Below are positions 26,622 through 35,427 of a stretch of DNA of 64,000 nt, piece after piece. The notes under the pieces were generated by a model. That model saw nothing but the letters and a program-made list of their open reading frames with translations. It had not been told where the DNA came from and did not search any database. Position 1 is the first letter of the stretch. Each line of letters opens with the position of its first letter. The stretch comes from JAZBPO01 sp963691775. GTDB lineage: Bacteria > Pseudomonadota > Gammaproteobacteria > Pseudomonadales > Azotimanducaceae. The stretch spans positions 3,286,001-3,350,000 of the forward strand of contig OY829369.1 in assembly GCA_963691775.1 (NCBI GenBank), in the 5' to 3' direction. The position numbers were made by a program, and so were the translations under genes.

Positions 26622-28470
26622 GTTGCGTCGTGCCCTCCCGCCATCGGCGCCGAGGCCGCTGACGGCAGCCTTCAGTCTGCTGCTCGCGGTCGGGGCCGCC
26701 GCTTTCGGCGAACCGACCAGCTACGCACCGGCCCGTGGCATTCCCCCCGCGAGCGAGCTCTGCGCGCCGCCAGCGGAGCAGGGGGACGGTCGCCGTCGGC
26801 GCCCGGGCGGCGAGGCCCCCGAACTCAGATACGACCTGCCGGAGTGCGAACCCGGGCGCATCGTGCCGTGGACCGATCCCATGGATCTCGGGCCTGCGAT
26901 CCCTGATCGCTGGCGCATCGTGCAGGCGCTCGGCTATGAAGAGCAGATTCTGAATCCCTACGCGGCCCACAACCCGCTTAAGGGTGATCTGCCGATCTGG
27001 GGTGAGGACTGGTTCTTCAGCGTCACGGCCATCTCGGACACGATCGTCGAGCCTCGGCGCTTCCCGGTGCCGGTAGGCATCGCGTCGACGGCGCGCCCCG
27101 GCAGTCAGGATCTCATTGGCCGGGGCAAATCGACGGTCATGGCAACCACGCTGCTGACCGAGTTCGTGCTCTACAAGGGCAATACGACCTTCAAGCCGCC
27201 GGACTGGGAGTTTCGCTTCATTCCGGCCATCAACTACAACCAGGTGCATTTTGACGAACGGGGCGTGGTCAAGGTCACGCCCGATGGCGGCGATATCTCC
27301 GGTCGCGTGCGCAAAGAAGGCCACATCGGCATCCAGGGCCTGTTCGTGGACAAGCACCTCCGGAATGTCTCGGATCGTTACGATTTCGACTCGCTGCGTG
27401 TCGGCATCCAGCCCATCACGGCGGATTTTCGCGGTTTTCTGTTCCTCGACCAGCAGCTCGGCATCCGCCTCTTCGGGACCCGCGACAACAATATTTTTCA
27501 GTACAACGTCGCCGCCTTTCAGCGCATGGAGAAAGACACCAATACGCAGCTGAACAATCACGGCGAGGCGCTGCGCGACGACTGGGTGTTCCTTGCCAAT
27601 CTCTATTGGCAGGACTTCCCCGTGCGCGGCCACACCTCGCAGGTTGGCATCACGCACAACATGAACCGCGAAAAGGGTGACGTGAAGTTCGATGACAACG
27701 GCTTCATTGCTCGGCCGGCATCGCTCTTCCAGGAGCGCTTTGCGCGCGACTATGACGTTACCTATCTTGGCTATAACGGCGACGGCCATTTCGGCCGCTG
27801 GAACCTGTCGACCAGCTTCTACTGGGCGCTCGGTGAGCAGACGAATGATCGCTTCCGCGGCGCCAAGGACGAGATCAACGCCCAGTTCCTAGCGGCGGAG
27901 CTGTCCACCGATCGGGACTGGAAGCGCTATCGCGTATCGGCCCTTTGGGCGAGCGGTGACGACGATCCCTTCGACGACGAGGCCACCGGCTTCGACGCGA
28001 TCTTCGAGAACCCGCAATTCGCCGGCGCCGACACCAGCTTCTGGATTCGTCAGCCGGTGCCGCTGATCGGTGGTGGCGCGGTTTCTCTCTCGGGTCGCAA
28101 TGGCATCCTCAACTCACTGCGCTCCTCAAAGGAGCTCGGTCAGTCGAACTTCATCAACCCCGGCACGGTACTGCTCGGTGCCGGAGCGGACTTCGACTTC
28201 ACCCCGGAGACGCGGCTGTCGCTGAATGTGAATCAGCTCTGGTTCGAGGATTCGGCGGTGGTCGAAGCTGTGCGTAACCAGGGCAACGTGGACGAGGACA
28301 TCGGTCTGGACGTGTCGGTTTCCGTCATCTGGCGGCCGACCATGATCCAGAACGTGGTCTTCAGACTTTCCGGAGCCGCGCTCGTACCGGGCGAGGGCTT
28401 CAAAGATCTCTTCGGGCGGGACGAACGGATGCCGTATTCCGTTCTTGCGAATCTGACGCTGACGTACTGA
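26602..28470 (+). CDS. Probable outer-membrane beta-barrel protein of the cytochrome cluster
   Basis: 622 residues, no recognised family. It has an N-terminal export signal (LTAAFSLLLAVGAAAFGEP), a Pro/Arg-rich stretch, then many alternating polar/hydrophobic segments with aromatic ends (for example YWQDFPVRGHTSQVGITHNM, WNLSTSFYWALGEQ, RLSLNVNQLWFED) and a terminal aromatic residue in LANLTLTY, as in BAM-inserted barrels. ATG 26602 overlaps the previous gene; ATG 26611 is equally possible. By position between haem proteins it could be the porin through which a cytochrome passes, as in porin-cytochrome complexes. It lacks the CXXC seen in MtrB-type barrels. Confidence 0.65.
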   Translation: MSVMASELRRALPPSAPRPLTAAFSLLLAVGAAAFGEPTSYAPARGIPPASELCAPPAEQGDGRRRRPGGEAPELRYDLPECEPGRIVPWTDPMDLGPAIPDRWRIVQALGYEEQILNPYAAHNPLKGDLPIWGEDWFFSVTAISDTIVEPRRFPVPVGIASTARPGSQDLIGRGKSTVMATTLLTEFVLYKGNTTFKPPDWEFRFIPAINYNQVHFDERGVVKVTPDGGDISGRVRKEGHIGIQGLFVDKHLRNVSDRYDFDSLRVGIQPITADFRGFLFLDQQLGIRLFGTRDNNIFQYNVAAFQRMEKDTNTQLNNHGEALRDDWVFLANLYWQDFPVRGHTSQVGITHNMNREKGDVKFDDNGFIARPASLFQERFARDYDVTYLGYNGDGHFGRWNLSTSFYWALGEQTNDRFRGAKDEINAQFLAAELSTDRDWKRYRVSALWASGDDDPFDDEATGFDAIFENPQFAGADTSFWIRQPVPLIGGGAVSLSGRNGILNSLRSSKELGQSNFINPGTVLLGAGADFDFTPETRLSLNVNQLWFEDSAVVEAVRNQGNVDEDIGLDVSVSVIWRPTMIQNVVFRLSGAALVPGEGFKDLFGRDERMPYSVLANLTLTY

Positions 28471-28477
28471 AGGGTCG

Positions 28478-31400
28478 ATGATGAACAGGCAGATGCGACA
28501 ACGAGTGAACCGGTACCTGGCATGCGCAGCGCTGCTGCTCGCAGGCTTCGTCGCCGGCCCGAATCTCGCTGCCTCTGAGAAAAGCCTCTATGTGCCGCGC
28601 GACTATCCGGACTACCCGCCCGCGCCGGCCAATCAGCTGCCGGTCAGCGCTGAGGAGAAAAGCGCCGGCTGCATGAGCTGCCATGAGGAAACGGATGCGA
28701 AGTCCATGCACGCCAATCCTGGCGTGGTGCTCGGCTGCACCGATTGTCACGGCGGAGATGCCACGGTCTTCGCGTCGGGGCGCGAGTCGAAGTGGTCAGA
28801 CGCGTACTACTCGGTCTTCGAGCGTGCCCACGTATTGCCGACCTATCCCGAAGACTGGCATTACCCGAAGTCGCAGAACCCCGAGATCAGCTACGCGCTG
28901 CTGAACAAGGAAAGCCCCGAGTTCGTCCGGTTCGTGAATCCCTCGGACTACAGGATCGTCGAGGAGGGCTGTGGCGCCTGTCACATGGAGACGATCCTGG
29001 CGGCCAAGCGCAGCATCATGGCGACGGGTGCAATGCTCTGGGGAGGCGCCGCGTACAACAACGGCATCCTCCCCTTCAAGAATTACATGCTGGGCGAAGG
29101 CTACACGCGAGACGGCACGGGCGCCGCGATCCTCGGCCCGGAGCTTGGCGACGCGGAGCGCGCACGCCTCGAGTACGGCGTCATTCCGCAGCTTGCGCCC
29201 CTGCCCGCCTGGGAAACGGTCAAGCCTGGCGACATCTTTCGCGTCTTCGAGCGTGGGGGGCGCAACATTCTCAACGTGTTCCCGGAGACCGGCATTCCGA
29301 ACTCCCTCGGCCTGATTCAGCGGCTCGAGGAACCGGGTCGGCCCGACATCCGGCAGTCGAACCGCGGGCCGGGCACCGGGCAGCGCATTTCGGTGCCGCT
29401 CATCAACATCACGAAGACACGATTGAACGATCCGCTCATGTGGTTCCTCGGTACGAACGAACAGCCGGGCGACTTCCGCACCTCTGGCTGCGGCGCCTGC
29501 CACGTGGTCTATGCGAACGATCGCGATCCGCGCCACTCCGGCATGTGGGCATCGCACGGCCACTTCGGGGAAACCGCGACGGTCGATCCGACCATTCCGA
29601 AGAACGAGCCGGGGCATCCGATCGAGCACGTGTTCTCGCGGGCCATTCCGACCTCGCAGTGCATGTCCTGCCACATGCACCAGCCGAACATGTTCGTGAA
29701 TACCTATCTCGGCTACACGATGTGGGACTACGAGTCCGATGCACCGCATCACTGGCCGGAAGAGCAGCGCTATCCGACCAACTCTGAGATACGCGCAGTC
29801 AACGACCGTAATCCGAACGGCGCGGCGCCCCGTGGCAAGTGGGCGGACGTGGACTACTTGCGCAGCGTGTGGGATCACAACGACGAGTACGAGAACACTC
29901 AGTTCGCTGATTACCACGGCCACGGCTGGCTGTTCCGCGCCGTGTTCAAGAAGGATCGCAAGGGCAATCTGCTTGATGCCGAGGGTGAAATCGTCTCGCA
30001 CGATGATCCCGAAAAGTTCGAGAAGGCCGTGCACATGTCGTCGATACACCTCGACGTCGGCATGCACTGTGCGGACTGCCACTTCGCCCAGGACAGCCAC
30101 GGCAATGGTCACATCTATACCGAGGTCGCGAGCGCAGTGCAGATCGATTGCATCGACTGCCACGGCACGGCCGATGAGTATCCGACCCTGTTCACGTCCG
30201 GCCCGGCGGCTCGCCCGGGCGGAGAAGATCTGCGCCTGATCCGGAATCCTGATGGCCAGCCGCGCTTCGAATGGATAGACGGCAAACTGATTCAGCGTTC
30301 GCTGCTCAATCCGGGTCTGGAGTGGGAGATGTCGCTGACAAAGGATTCGGTGACGCCGGGTCACGAGGAATACAACGCAAGGTCGGCACGGGCGCATCTC
30401 ATGAGCACCGACACCGAGCGCCAGTACTGGGGCACGGACGTGGCCTACGAGGACCGCGCGCACAGCTACGAGAAGATCGAGTGCTACACCTGCCACCTGT
30501 CGTGGACCACGAGCTGCGGTGGCTGTCACCTGCCCATCGAGGCGAACTGGAAAACGGAGCGCAACCACTACGAGGGCGGCATCACGCGGAACTACGCGAC
30601 CTACAACCCCCAGGTGGTGCGTGATCAGGTGTTCATGATCGGGCGGCGCGGTTCGATCAACGGCGGGCGCATCGCACCGCTGCGCTCGACCTCGGCGCTG
30701 GTCCTGTCATCGACCAACTCGAATCGCGAGAAAATCTACATCCAGCAGCCGCCGATCGCGGCGTCGGGGTACTCCTCGCAGGCGATCAATCCGCACTTTG
30801 CCCACACGGTCCGTAAAACGGAGACCAAAACCTGCTCGGATTGCCATCTGGATGAGGATGGCGATAACAACGCCATCATGGCGCAGACGCTTGGTCTGGG
30901 AACGGACTACATCGACTTCCTCGGCTACTTTGCCTATCTCGGTACCGGTGAAGGCGTGGAGGCCGTGCAGGTCACGGAGTGGGATGAGCCGCAGGCCGTC
31001 ATCGGCAGCTATCTGCACAAGTACGCCTACCCGGACTGGTATGCGGAGCATCAAGCCCGGGGTCAGGAGCTTACCCAGCACCACTACAACAGCGCGCCGG
31101 ATGACATTCGATGCCTCCAGCACCGTGGCGAGTATCTCTATGCGGCGGGCGGCAAGGACGGTTTCCGCGTCTACGACATCGCGAATATCGCCAACAAGGG
31201 ATTCAGCTACCGCATTCTGGAAGCGCCGTTCTCCGAATGGGGCCATGACACGCAGGTGGAAACCGAGAACGCCACCTGCGTGTCGCTCTCCACGACCCAG
31301 CCCATCGCCCCGGCGCGCAATACGGGCGACCTCATGCGCGTCGACAATCAGGAGCGACCGCATCACCCGCTTTACACCTACGCGCTGGTGACCGATGCGG

Positions 31401-32383
31401 TCGAGGGCCTGATCCTCGTGAACATCGACACGCTCGTAGATGGCGAGCCGCGCAATAACTTCCTTGATCGAGCCCTGACATGGAACGAGGGTGGAATATT
31501 GCGTGGCGCTCGGCACATCACGACCGGCGGCCACTACGTGTATGTGATCGCGGATGCCGGCCTCGTCGTGCTCGATCTCGACGAGCCGCTCGCGCCGAAG
31601 GTTGCACGGGTGGTCCCGCTGAATGATGGCCGGGCGTCGCACCTGCAGTTCCGCTATCTGTTCGTGACCGATAAGGACGGCCTGAAGGTGGTCGATGTGA
31701 CGCGGCCAGAAGACGCCTTCGTCGTCGCCGACAACACGATCGAGATGCGCGATGCGCAGGGACTGTTCGTGACCCGAACCTGGGTCTATGTCGCGGGGGG
31801 CACTGAGGGACTCGTGGTTGTGGATGCCCTGAAGCCGGAAGCCTTGAAGGTCTATCGTCGGCTCGACGCTGCGGATGGGATCGTCGATGCCCGAGACGTA
31901 TCCATCGCCCACACCAACGCATCGCTGTTTGCATACGTTGCCGACGGGGTTGGCGGACTCAAGGTGCTGCAGCTTACCGCGCCGGATACGGTGCCCGGGT
32001 TCTACGGTTTCTCGCCGGACCCTGAGCCGCAATTGGTCGCTCATCTTCCCACTCGCGGACCGGCGCTCGCGCTCACGCGCGCCCTCGAGCGGGATCGCGC
32101 GAACGATGAGTCCGGTAACCAGATCGCGATCTTCGGGCGCTTGGGCGCAGGGCCGCTGTTTGAAGACGACATGCGCCGCCTGTACATGAACGACGACGGT
32201 ACGCTCTGGTTCGTCGATGACGAGGTCGATGACGAGGTCGCTGACGAAGTCGTTGACGCGGTTGCGGACGCGGTTGCAGACGAATTCGATGAGGAAGCCG
32301 ATCATCGCGTGGCACAAGCGCGCGCCGCCGGGCGCGACGAGCACGAACGGGAGACAGGACATGAATCTGCCGGTGGTCACTGA
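28478..32383 (+). CDS. Ten-haem cytochrome c with C-terminal LVIVD-type repeats
   Basis: 1301 residues, exported (signal CAALLLAGFVAGPNLAASE). Ten CXXCH motifs lie between residues about 65 and 790: CMSCH, CTDCH, CGACH, CGACH, CMSCH, CADCH, CIDCH, CYTCH, CGGCH and CSDCH. Residues about 880-1160 carry repeats of LVIVD type (YLYAAGGKDGFRVYDI, YVYVIADAGLVVLDLDEP, YLFVTDKDGLKVVDVTRP, WVYVAGGTEGLVVVDALKP), a beta-propeller seen in surface proteins. The tail is an acidic four-residue repeat followed by a His-rich end. Two ATGs (28478, 28481) are adjacent after AAGGG. Probably the largest, outermost haem protein of the cluster; it overlaps the following cytochrome gene by 23 bp. Confidence 0.8.
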   Translation: MMNRQMRQRVNRYLACAALLLAGFVAGPNLAASEKSLYVPRDYPDYPPAPANQLPVSAEEKSAGCMSCHEETDAKSMHANPGVVLGCTDCHGGDATVFASGRESKWSDAYYSVFERAHVLPTYPEDWHYPKSQNPEISYALLNKESPEFVRFVNPSDYRIVEEGCGACHMETILAAKRSIMATGAMLWGGAAYNNGILPFKNYMLGEGYTRDGTGAAILGPELGDAERARLEYGVIPQLAPLPAWETVKPGDIFRVFERGGRNILNVFPETGIPNSLGLIQRLEEPGRPDIRQSNRGPGTGQRISVPLINITKTRLNDPLMWFLGTNEQPGDFRTSGCGACHVVYANDRDPRHSGMWASHGHFGETATVDPTIPKNEPGHPIEHVFSRAIPTSQCMSCHMHQPNMFVNTYLGYTMWDYESDAPHHWPEEQRYPTNSEIRAVNDRNPNGAAPRGKWADVDYLRSVWDHNDEYENTQFADYHGHGWLFRAVFKKDRKGNLLDAEGEIVSHDDPEKFEKAVHMSSIHLDVGMHCADCHFAQDSHGNGHIYTEVASAVQIDCIDCHGTADEYPTLFTSGPAARPGGEDLRLIRNPDGQPRFEWIDGKLIQRSLLNPGLEWEMSLTKDSVTPGHEEYNARSARAHLMSTDTERQYWGTDVAYEDRAHSYEKIECYTCHLSWTTSCGGCHLPIEANWKTERNHYEGGITRNYATYNPQVVRDQVFMIGRRGSINGGRIAPLRSTSALVLSSTNSNREKIYIQQPPIAASGYSSQAINPHFAHTVRKTETKTCSDCHLDEDGDNNAIMAQTLGLGTDYIDFLGYFAYLGTGEGVEAVQVTEWDEPQAVIGSYLHKYAYPDWYAEHQARGQELTQHHYNSAPDDIRCLQHRGEYLYAAGGKDGFRVYDIANIANKGFSYRILEAPFSEWGHDTQVETENATCVSLSTTQPIAPARNTGDLMRVDNQERPHHPLYTYALVTDAVEGLILVNIDTLVDGEPRNNFLDRALTWNEGGILRGARHITTGGHYVYVIADAGLVVLDLDEPLAPKVARVVPLNDGRASHLQFRYLFVTDKDGLKVVDVTRPEDAFVVADNTIEMRDAQGLFVTRTWVYVAGGTEGLVVVDALKPEALKVYRRLDAADGIVDARDVSIAHTNASLFAYVADGVGGLKVLQLTAPDTVPGFYGFSPDPEPQLVAHLPTRGPALALTRALERDRANDESGNQIAIFGRLGAGPLFEDDMRRLYMNDDGTLWFVDDEVDDEVADEVVDAVADAVADEFDEEADHRVAQARAAGRDEHERETGHESAGGH
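32218..32296. repeat. 12-bp tandem repeat coding an acidic tail
   Basis: Imperfect repeats of about 12 bases (GATGACGAGGTC and variants) give four-residue units DDEV, DDEV, ADEV, VDAV, ADAV, ADEF at the end of the ten-haem LVIVD protein. Copy-number change would preserve frame. Confidence 0.75.
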
Positions 32384-33677
32384 GCGCGCGCTGCACAGGG
32401 CGTTGGGTCTAGCGGCGCTGTTCCTCCTCGCGCAGGGCGGCGTCGCCTGGGCTGAGCTGCCGCAATACGACGGCAAGGTTCACGAAGGGGTCGCAAGTTG
32501 CGCCTCCAGCGTATGTCACGGCTCCGCAACCGACCGCAGCGGAACGAGCGTGCTGCAAAGCGAATTCACGACGTGGACGCGCTATGACAAGCACGCAGGT
32601 GCCTACGCCGTTCTCCTGAACGACGAGTCGAAGGCCATTGCCCGCAAGCTAGGCCTGCCCAATGCGCACGAAGCGGATATGTGCCTGGATTGCCATGCCG
32701 ACAACGTCGCGGTGGAGATGCGTGGCGAAGAGTTCCGTATCGAGGACGGCGTTGGCTGCGAAGCCTGCCACGGTGGCTCCGAGGACTGGATCGCATCGCA
32801 CACGGCTGATGCGGTCACGCACGCCGACAACATCGCGAATGGACTGTATCCCGGCTCGAACGTCGGTGCGCGGGCTGAACTGTGCCTGTCCTGTCATCTC
32901 GGAACGGAAGACAAGTTCGCCACGCACGAAATCATGGGCGCCGGTCATCCGCGACTCGCGTTTGAACTGTCCACCTTCGAGGCGCTCGAGCCACCACACT
33001 GGCTGTACGATGATGACTACGTGCGCCGCAAGGGCGCTGTCGATGACTTCGCGGTCTGGACCGGCGGCCTGATCACCGCTGCACGCGAGAACGTGTCGCT
33101 TCTCACTGGACCGCTCGCGCACGGCAACGGTCTGTTTCCCGAGATAGCACTCTTCGACTGCCACTCCTGCCACCATCCGATGAGTGATGTGCGCTGGGCG
33201 TCTACGACGGCGACCGCGGGCCTCGGGCCAGGCGCGATCCGGGTCAATGATGCGAACTTCGTCATCCTGCTGCCGATCGCGGAAGGCCTCTCTCCGGATC
33301 TTCATGCGACCATGCTGCGCCAGATTCGGGCCTTGAACGGAGCGGTGGCCAAAGGCCGGGATGCGCTGTTCTCTGCGGCGAACGATCTGGGTGGTTCCGT
33401 GGATGCGCTCGAGGCCCGGCTCGGCGCCGACCTCGGCGCCGGTGCCCGTCGCTCCATCCTCGATCAGCTTTTGGCGCGCGCCGTGCGCGGCGATTACCGC
33501 GACTACATTGCGGCCGAACAGGCTGCCATGGCCATGGATCTGCTGCTGATCAGCATTGACGCATGGGACGTCAATCGACCGGCCATCGATGCGGTTTTTG
33601 CGACCGTAGCAGATGATGAGGCCTACCGGCCCGCCCGCTTCGTGGCCGCCGCGCAGGCGCTCAAAGGGGCACTCTGA
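32361..33677 (+). CDS. Five-haem cytochrome c (c554-like) with one CX4CH site
   Basis: 438 residues with a signal peptide (ALGLAALFLLAQGGVAWAE). The first haem site is CASSVCH, a CX4CH motif, followed by CLDCH, CEACH, CLSCH and CHSCH (about residues 47-267). HADNVA and FELSTFEAL blocks between them recur in a widespread cytochrome c554-type family whose partners are unknown to me. The C-terminal 170 residues are helical and haem-free. ATG 32361 is chosen for the signal peptide, with ACAGGA upstream; the gene overlaps its upstream neighbour by 23 bp, supporting co-translation. Likely a periplasmic shuttle. Confidence 0.8.
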   Translation: MNLPVVTERALHRALGLAALFLLAQGGVAWAELPQYDGKVHEGVASCASSVCHGSATDRSGTSVLQSEFTTWTRYDKHAGAYAVLLNDESKAIARKLGLPNAHEADMCLDCHADNVAVEMRGEEFRIEDGVGCEACHGGSEDWIASHTADAVTHADNIANGLYPGSNVGARAELCLSCHLGTEDKFATHEIMGAGHPRLAFELSTFEALEPPHWLYDDDYVRRKGAVDDFAVWTGGLITAARENVSLLTGPLAHGNGLFPEIALFDCHSCHHPMSDVRWASTTATAGLGPGAIRVNDANFVILLPIAEGLSPDLHATMLRQIRALNGAVAKGRDALFSAANDLGGSVDALEARLGADLGAGARRSILDQLLARAVRGDYRDYIAAEQAAMAMDLLLISIDAWDVNRPAIDAVFATVADDEAYRPARFVAAAQALKGAL

Positions 33678-33765
33678 ACCGTGTGGTTCTTCGGCGTGAC
33701 GCTCGCGTGAACGGGGCACGTGGGGTAGGCTCCGAGGCGCTTGTTTGGGGGGCGTGCGCGAGCTG

Positions 33766-34659
33766 ATGGCCGGGCAGAACGTCGAGGTTTCGATCCTTTT
33801 TGCAGACGTGTGCGGCAGCACGCGCCTGTACGAAACGCTAGGGGACCAGCGGGCGCAGGCCGTCATCGGCGAGTGCATTCTGTTCATGCTCGACGTCGTC
33901 GAGCGACACCGGGGTACGCTGATCAAGACGATTGGCGACGAGATCATGGTCCGCTTCGAGGATCCCAACGATGGCGTTCGGGCAGCGATGGAGATCCAGG
34001 AGGACAATGAGGCGGGTCGGCACTATGCAGGCCAGCGCATTTCCCTTCGCGCAGGGATTCACCATGGCCCTGCAATCCTCGACGATGGCGACGTCTTCGG
34101 TGATGCGGTGAATGTCGCTGCGCGCATGGCGGGCATCGCCAAGGCAACGCAGATCATCACCACCGGCGAAACGGTTGCCAATCTCGATTCCGATCTACAG
34201 GACATGGCGCGGGAGTTCGACCGCACCACGGTGAAGGGCAAGACCGAGGTGCTCACGATCTGCGAGCTGTTGTGGGAGGCAGATGACGTCACCACGATGA
34301 ACGTCCCGAGCACCACGGCACGGGCCCCTGAGATTGCCGTACTCGTGCTCAATTACGCGGGCAATGAGCAACATATCTCCTCTGCGGCGCAGCCGGTCTT
34401 TACCATTGGTCGCGGCTCGCAGGCGGACATGGTGATCCCTGCGCCGCTCGCATCCAGAGTCCATTGCCGATTCGAGTTTCGCCGCGGCAAATTCGTTCTG
34501 GTCGATCAGAGCACCAACGGCACTTTTGTGCGCACGGCAGATGGGGAGAACGTCTACCTGCGTCGCGAGGAACTACTGGTCTGGGGGATGGGTTTCATCT
34601 CGCTTGGAGAGGAGATCGCGGAACGAAACCAGCACCTGATCAGGTTCTCCTGTCCGTGA
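33766..34659 (+). CDS. Adenylate cyclase (class III) with C-terminal FHA domain
   Basis: 297 residues, cytoplasmic. Residues about 8-180 are a class III cyclase: metal-binding Asp in ILFADVCGSTRLYE and in KTIGDEIM, with the preceding Lys expected to pick adenine, then FGDAVNVAARM. Residues about 215-290 are a full FHA domain (FTIGRGSQADMVI, SRVHCRF, STNGTFV). An upstream TTG (33745) and a GTG (33754) are in frame; ATG 33766 is chosen. It starts 88 bp after the five-haem gene, and the window has cNMP-binding domains in the fusion at 19290, a possible target of its product. FHA next to a PP2C gene points to phospho-threonine control. Confidence 0.86.
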   Translation: MAGQNVEVSILFADVCGSTRLYETLGDQRAQAVIGECILFMLDVVERHRGTLIKTIGDEIMVRFEDPNDGVRAAMEIQEDNEAGRHYAGQRISLRAGIHHGPAILDDGDVFGDAVNVAARMAGIAKATQIITTGETVANLDSDLQDMAREFDRTTVKGKTEVLTICELLWEADDVTTMNVPSTTARAPEIAVLVLNYAGNEQHISSAAQPVFTIGRGSQADMVIPAPLASRVHCRFEFRRGKFVLVDQSTNGTFVRTADGENVYLRREELLVWGMGFISLGEEIAERNQHLIRFSCP

Positions 34660-34685
34660 CGAGCTGCTGAGAGAGGATTCCTTAC

Positions 34686-35426
34686 GTGTCCGACATCATC
34701 TGGGAAGCAGAAGCGCTCACGGATCAGGGTTGTCGCCGCTCGCACAACGAAGACTCGATCCTCTCGCGAGCGGGCGACGGGATCTTCGTTGTCGCCGACG
34801 GCATGGGGGGGCATGCGGCGGGCGACGTCGCGAGCCAGATGGTGACCGACGCGCTTGCGGGCGTGACCACCGAAGGAAGCTTCCCAACCGTTGTCGACCG
34901 CTTCGACGACGCGATGATCGACATCAACCGCGCGATTCGTCAGCACTCCGAGGAGCACTTTGGCGGCAAGACCATGGGTTGCACCCTCATTTCGATGCTG
35001 AGTGATCGCGGCGTCGGTGTCTGCATGTGGGCGGGGGACTCTCGCCTCTACAGAGTGCGCGACGGTGAGATGGTGCAGATCTCTCGTGATCACGATCCGC
35101 TGGAGGAGCTGGTCGAGTCCGGTGCGATCACTCCGGAACAGGCGGACGAACATCCCGATTCAAGCGTCATCACCCGCGCTGTCGGCGGCTCGCCCGAGCT
35201 CTATCTGGATATCATTGCGTTTGACGTGCTGCCCCGTGATGTCTATCTGCTTTGCAGCGACGGCCTCTACCGCGAGGTCTTGCGCGACGAGATTCATCAG
35301 ATCCTCGGCAACGAGGAGCCTGCCGAACGCACAGCTAAGACGCTTCTCAACCTGTCTCTGGAACGCGGCGCCCGCGACAACGTCAGCGTGATCGTGGCGC
35401 GCGCACACGCGGTCGAGGAGTCCTGA
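34686..35426 (+). CDS. PP2C-type serine/threonine phosphatase (Stp1-like)
   Basis: 246-residue metal-dependent phosphatase. All hallmark motifs are present: RSHNEDSI, VVADGMGGHAAGD, MWAGDSRLYR, LLCSDGLY and RDNVSVIV. It should remove phosphate from Ser/Thr of proteins. Start GTG 34686 with GAGAGGA upstream, 26 bp after the cyclase-FHA gene. A matching Hanks-type kinase is expected for such a set but is not in the window. Confidence 0.92.
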   Translation: MSDIIWEAEALTDQGCRRSHNEDSILSRAGDGIFVVADGMGGHAAGDVASQMVTDALAGVTTEGSFPTVVDRFDDAMIDINRAIRQHSEEHFGGKTMGCTLISMLSDRGVGVCMWAGDSRLYRVRDGEMVQISRDHDPLEELVESGAITPEQADEHPDSSVITRAVGGSPELYLDIIAFDVLPRDVYLLCSDGLYREVLRDEIHQILGNEEPAERTAKTLLNLSLERGARDNVSVIVARAHAVEES

Positions 35427-35427
35427 T

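Noticed and set aside
28796..32476. Two long minus-strand frames (590 and 589 residues)
   Set aside because: Antisense to the ten-haem protein with its CXXCH motifs; translations are low-information shadows.
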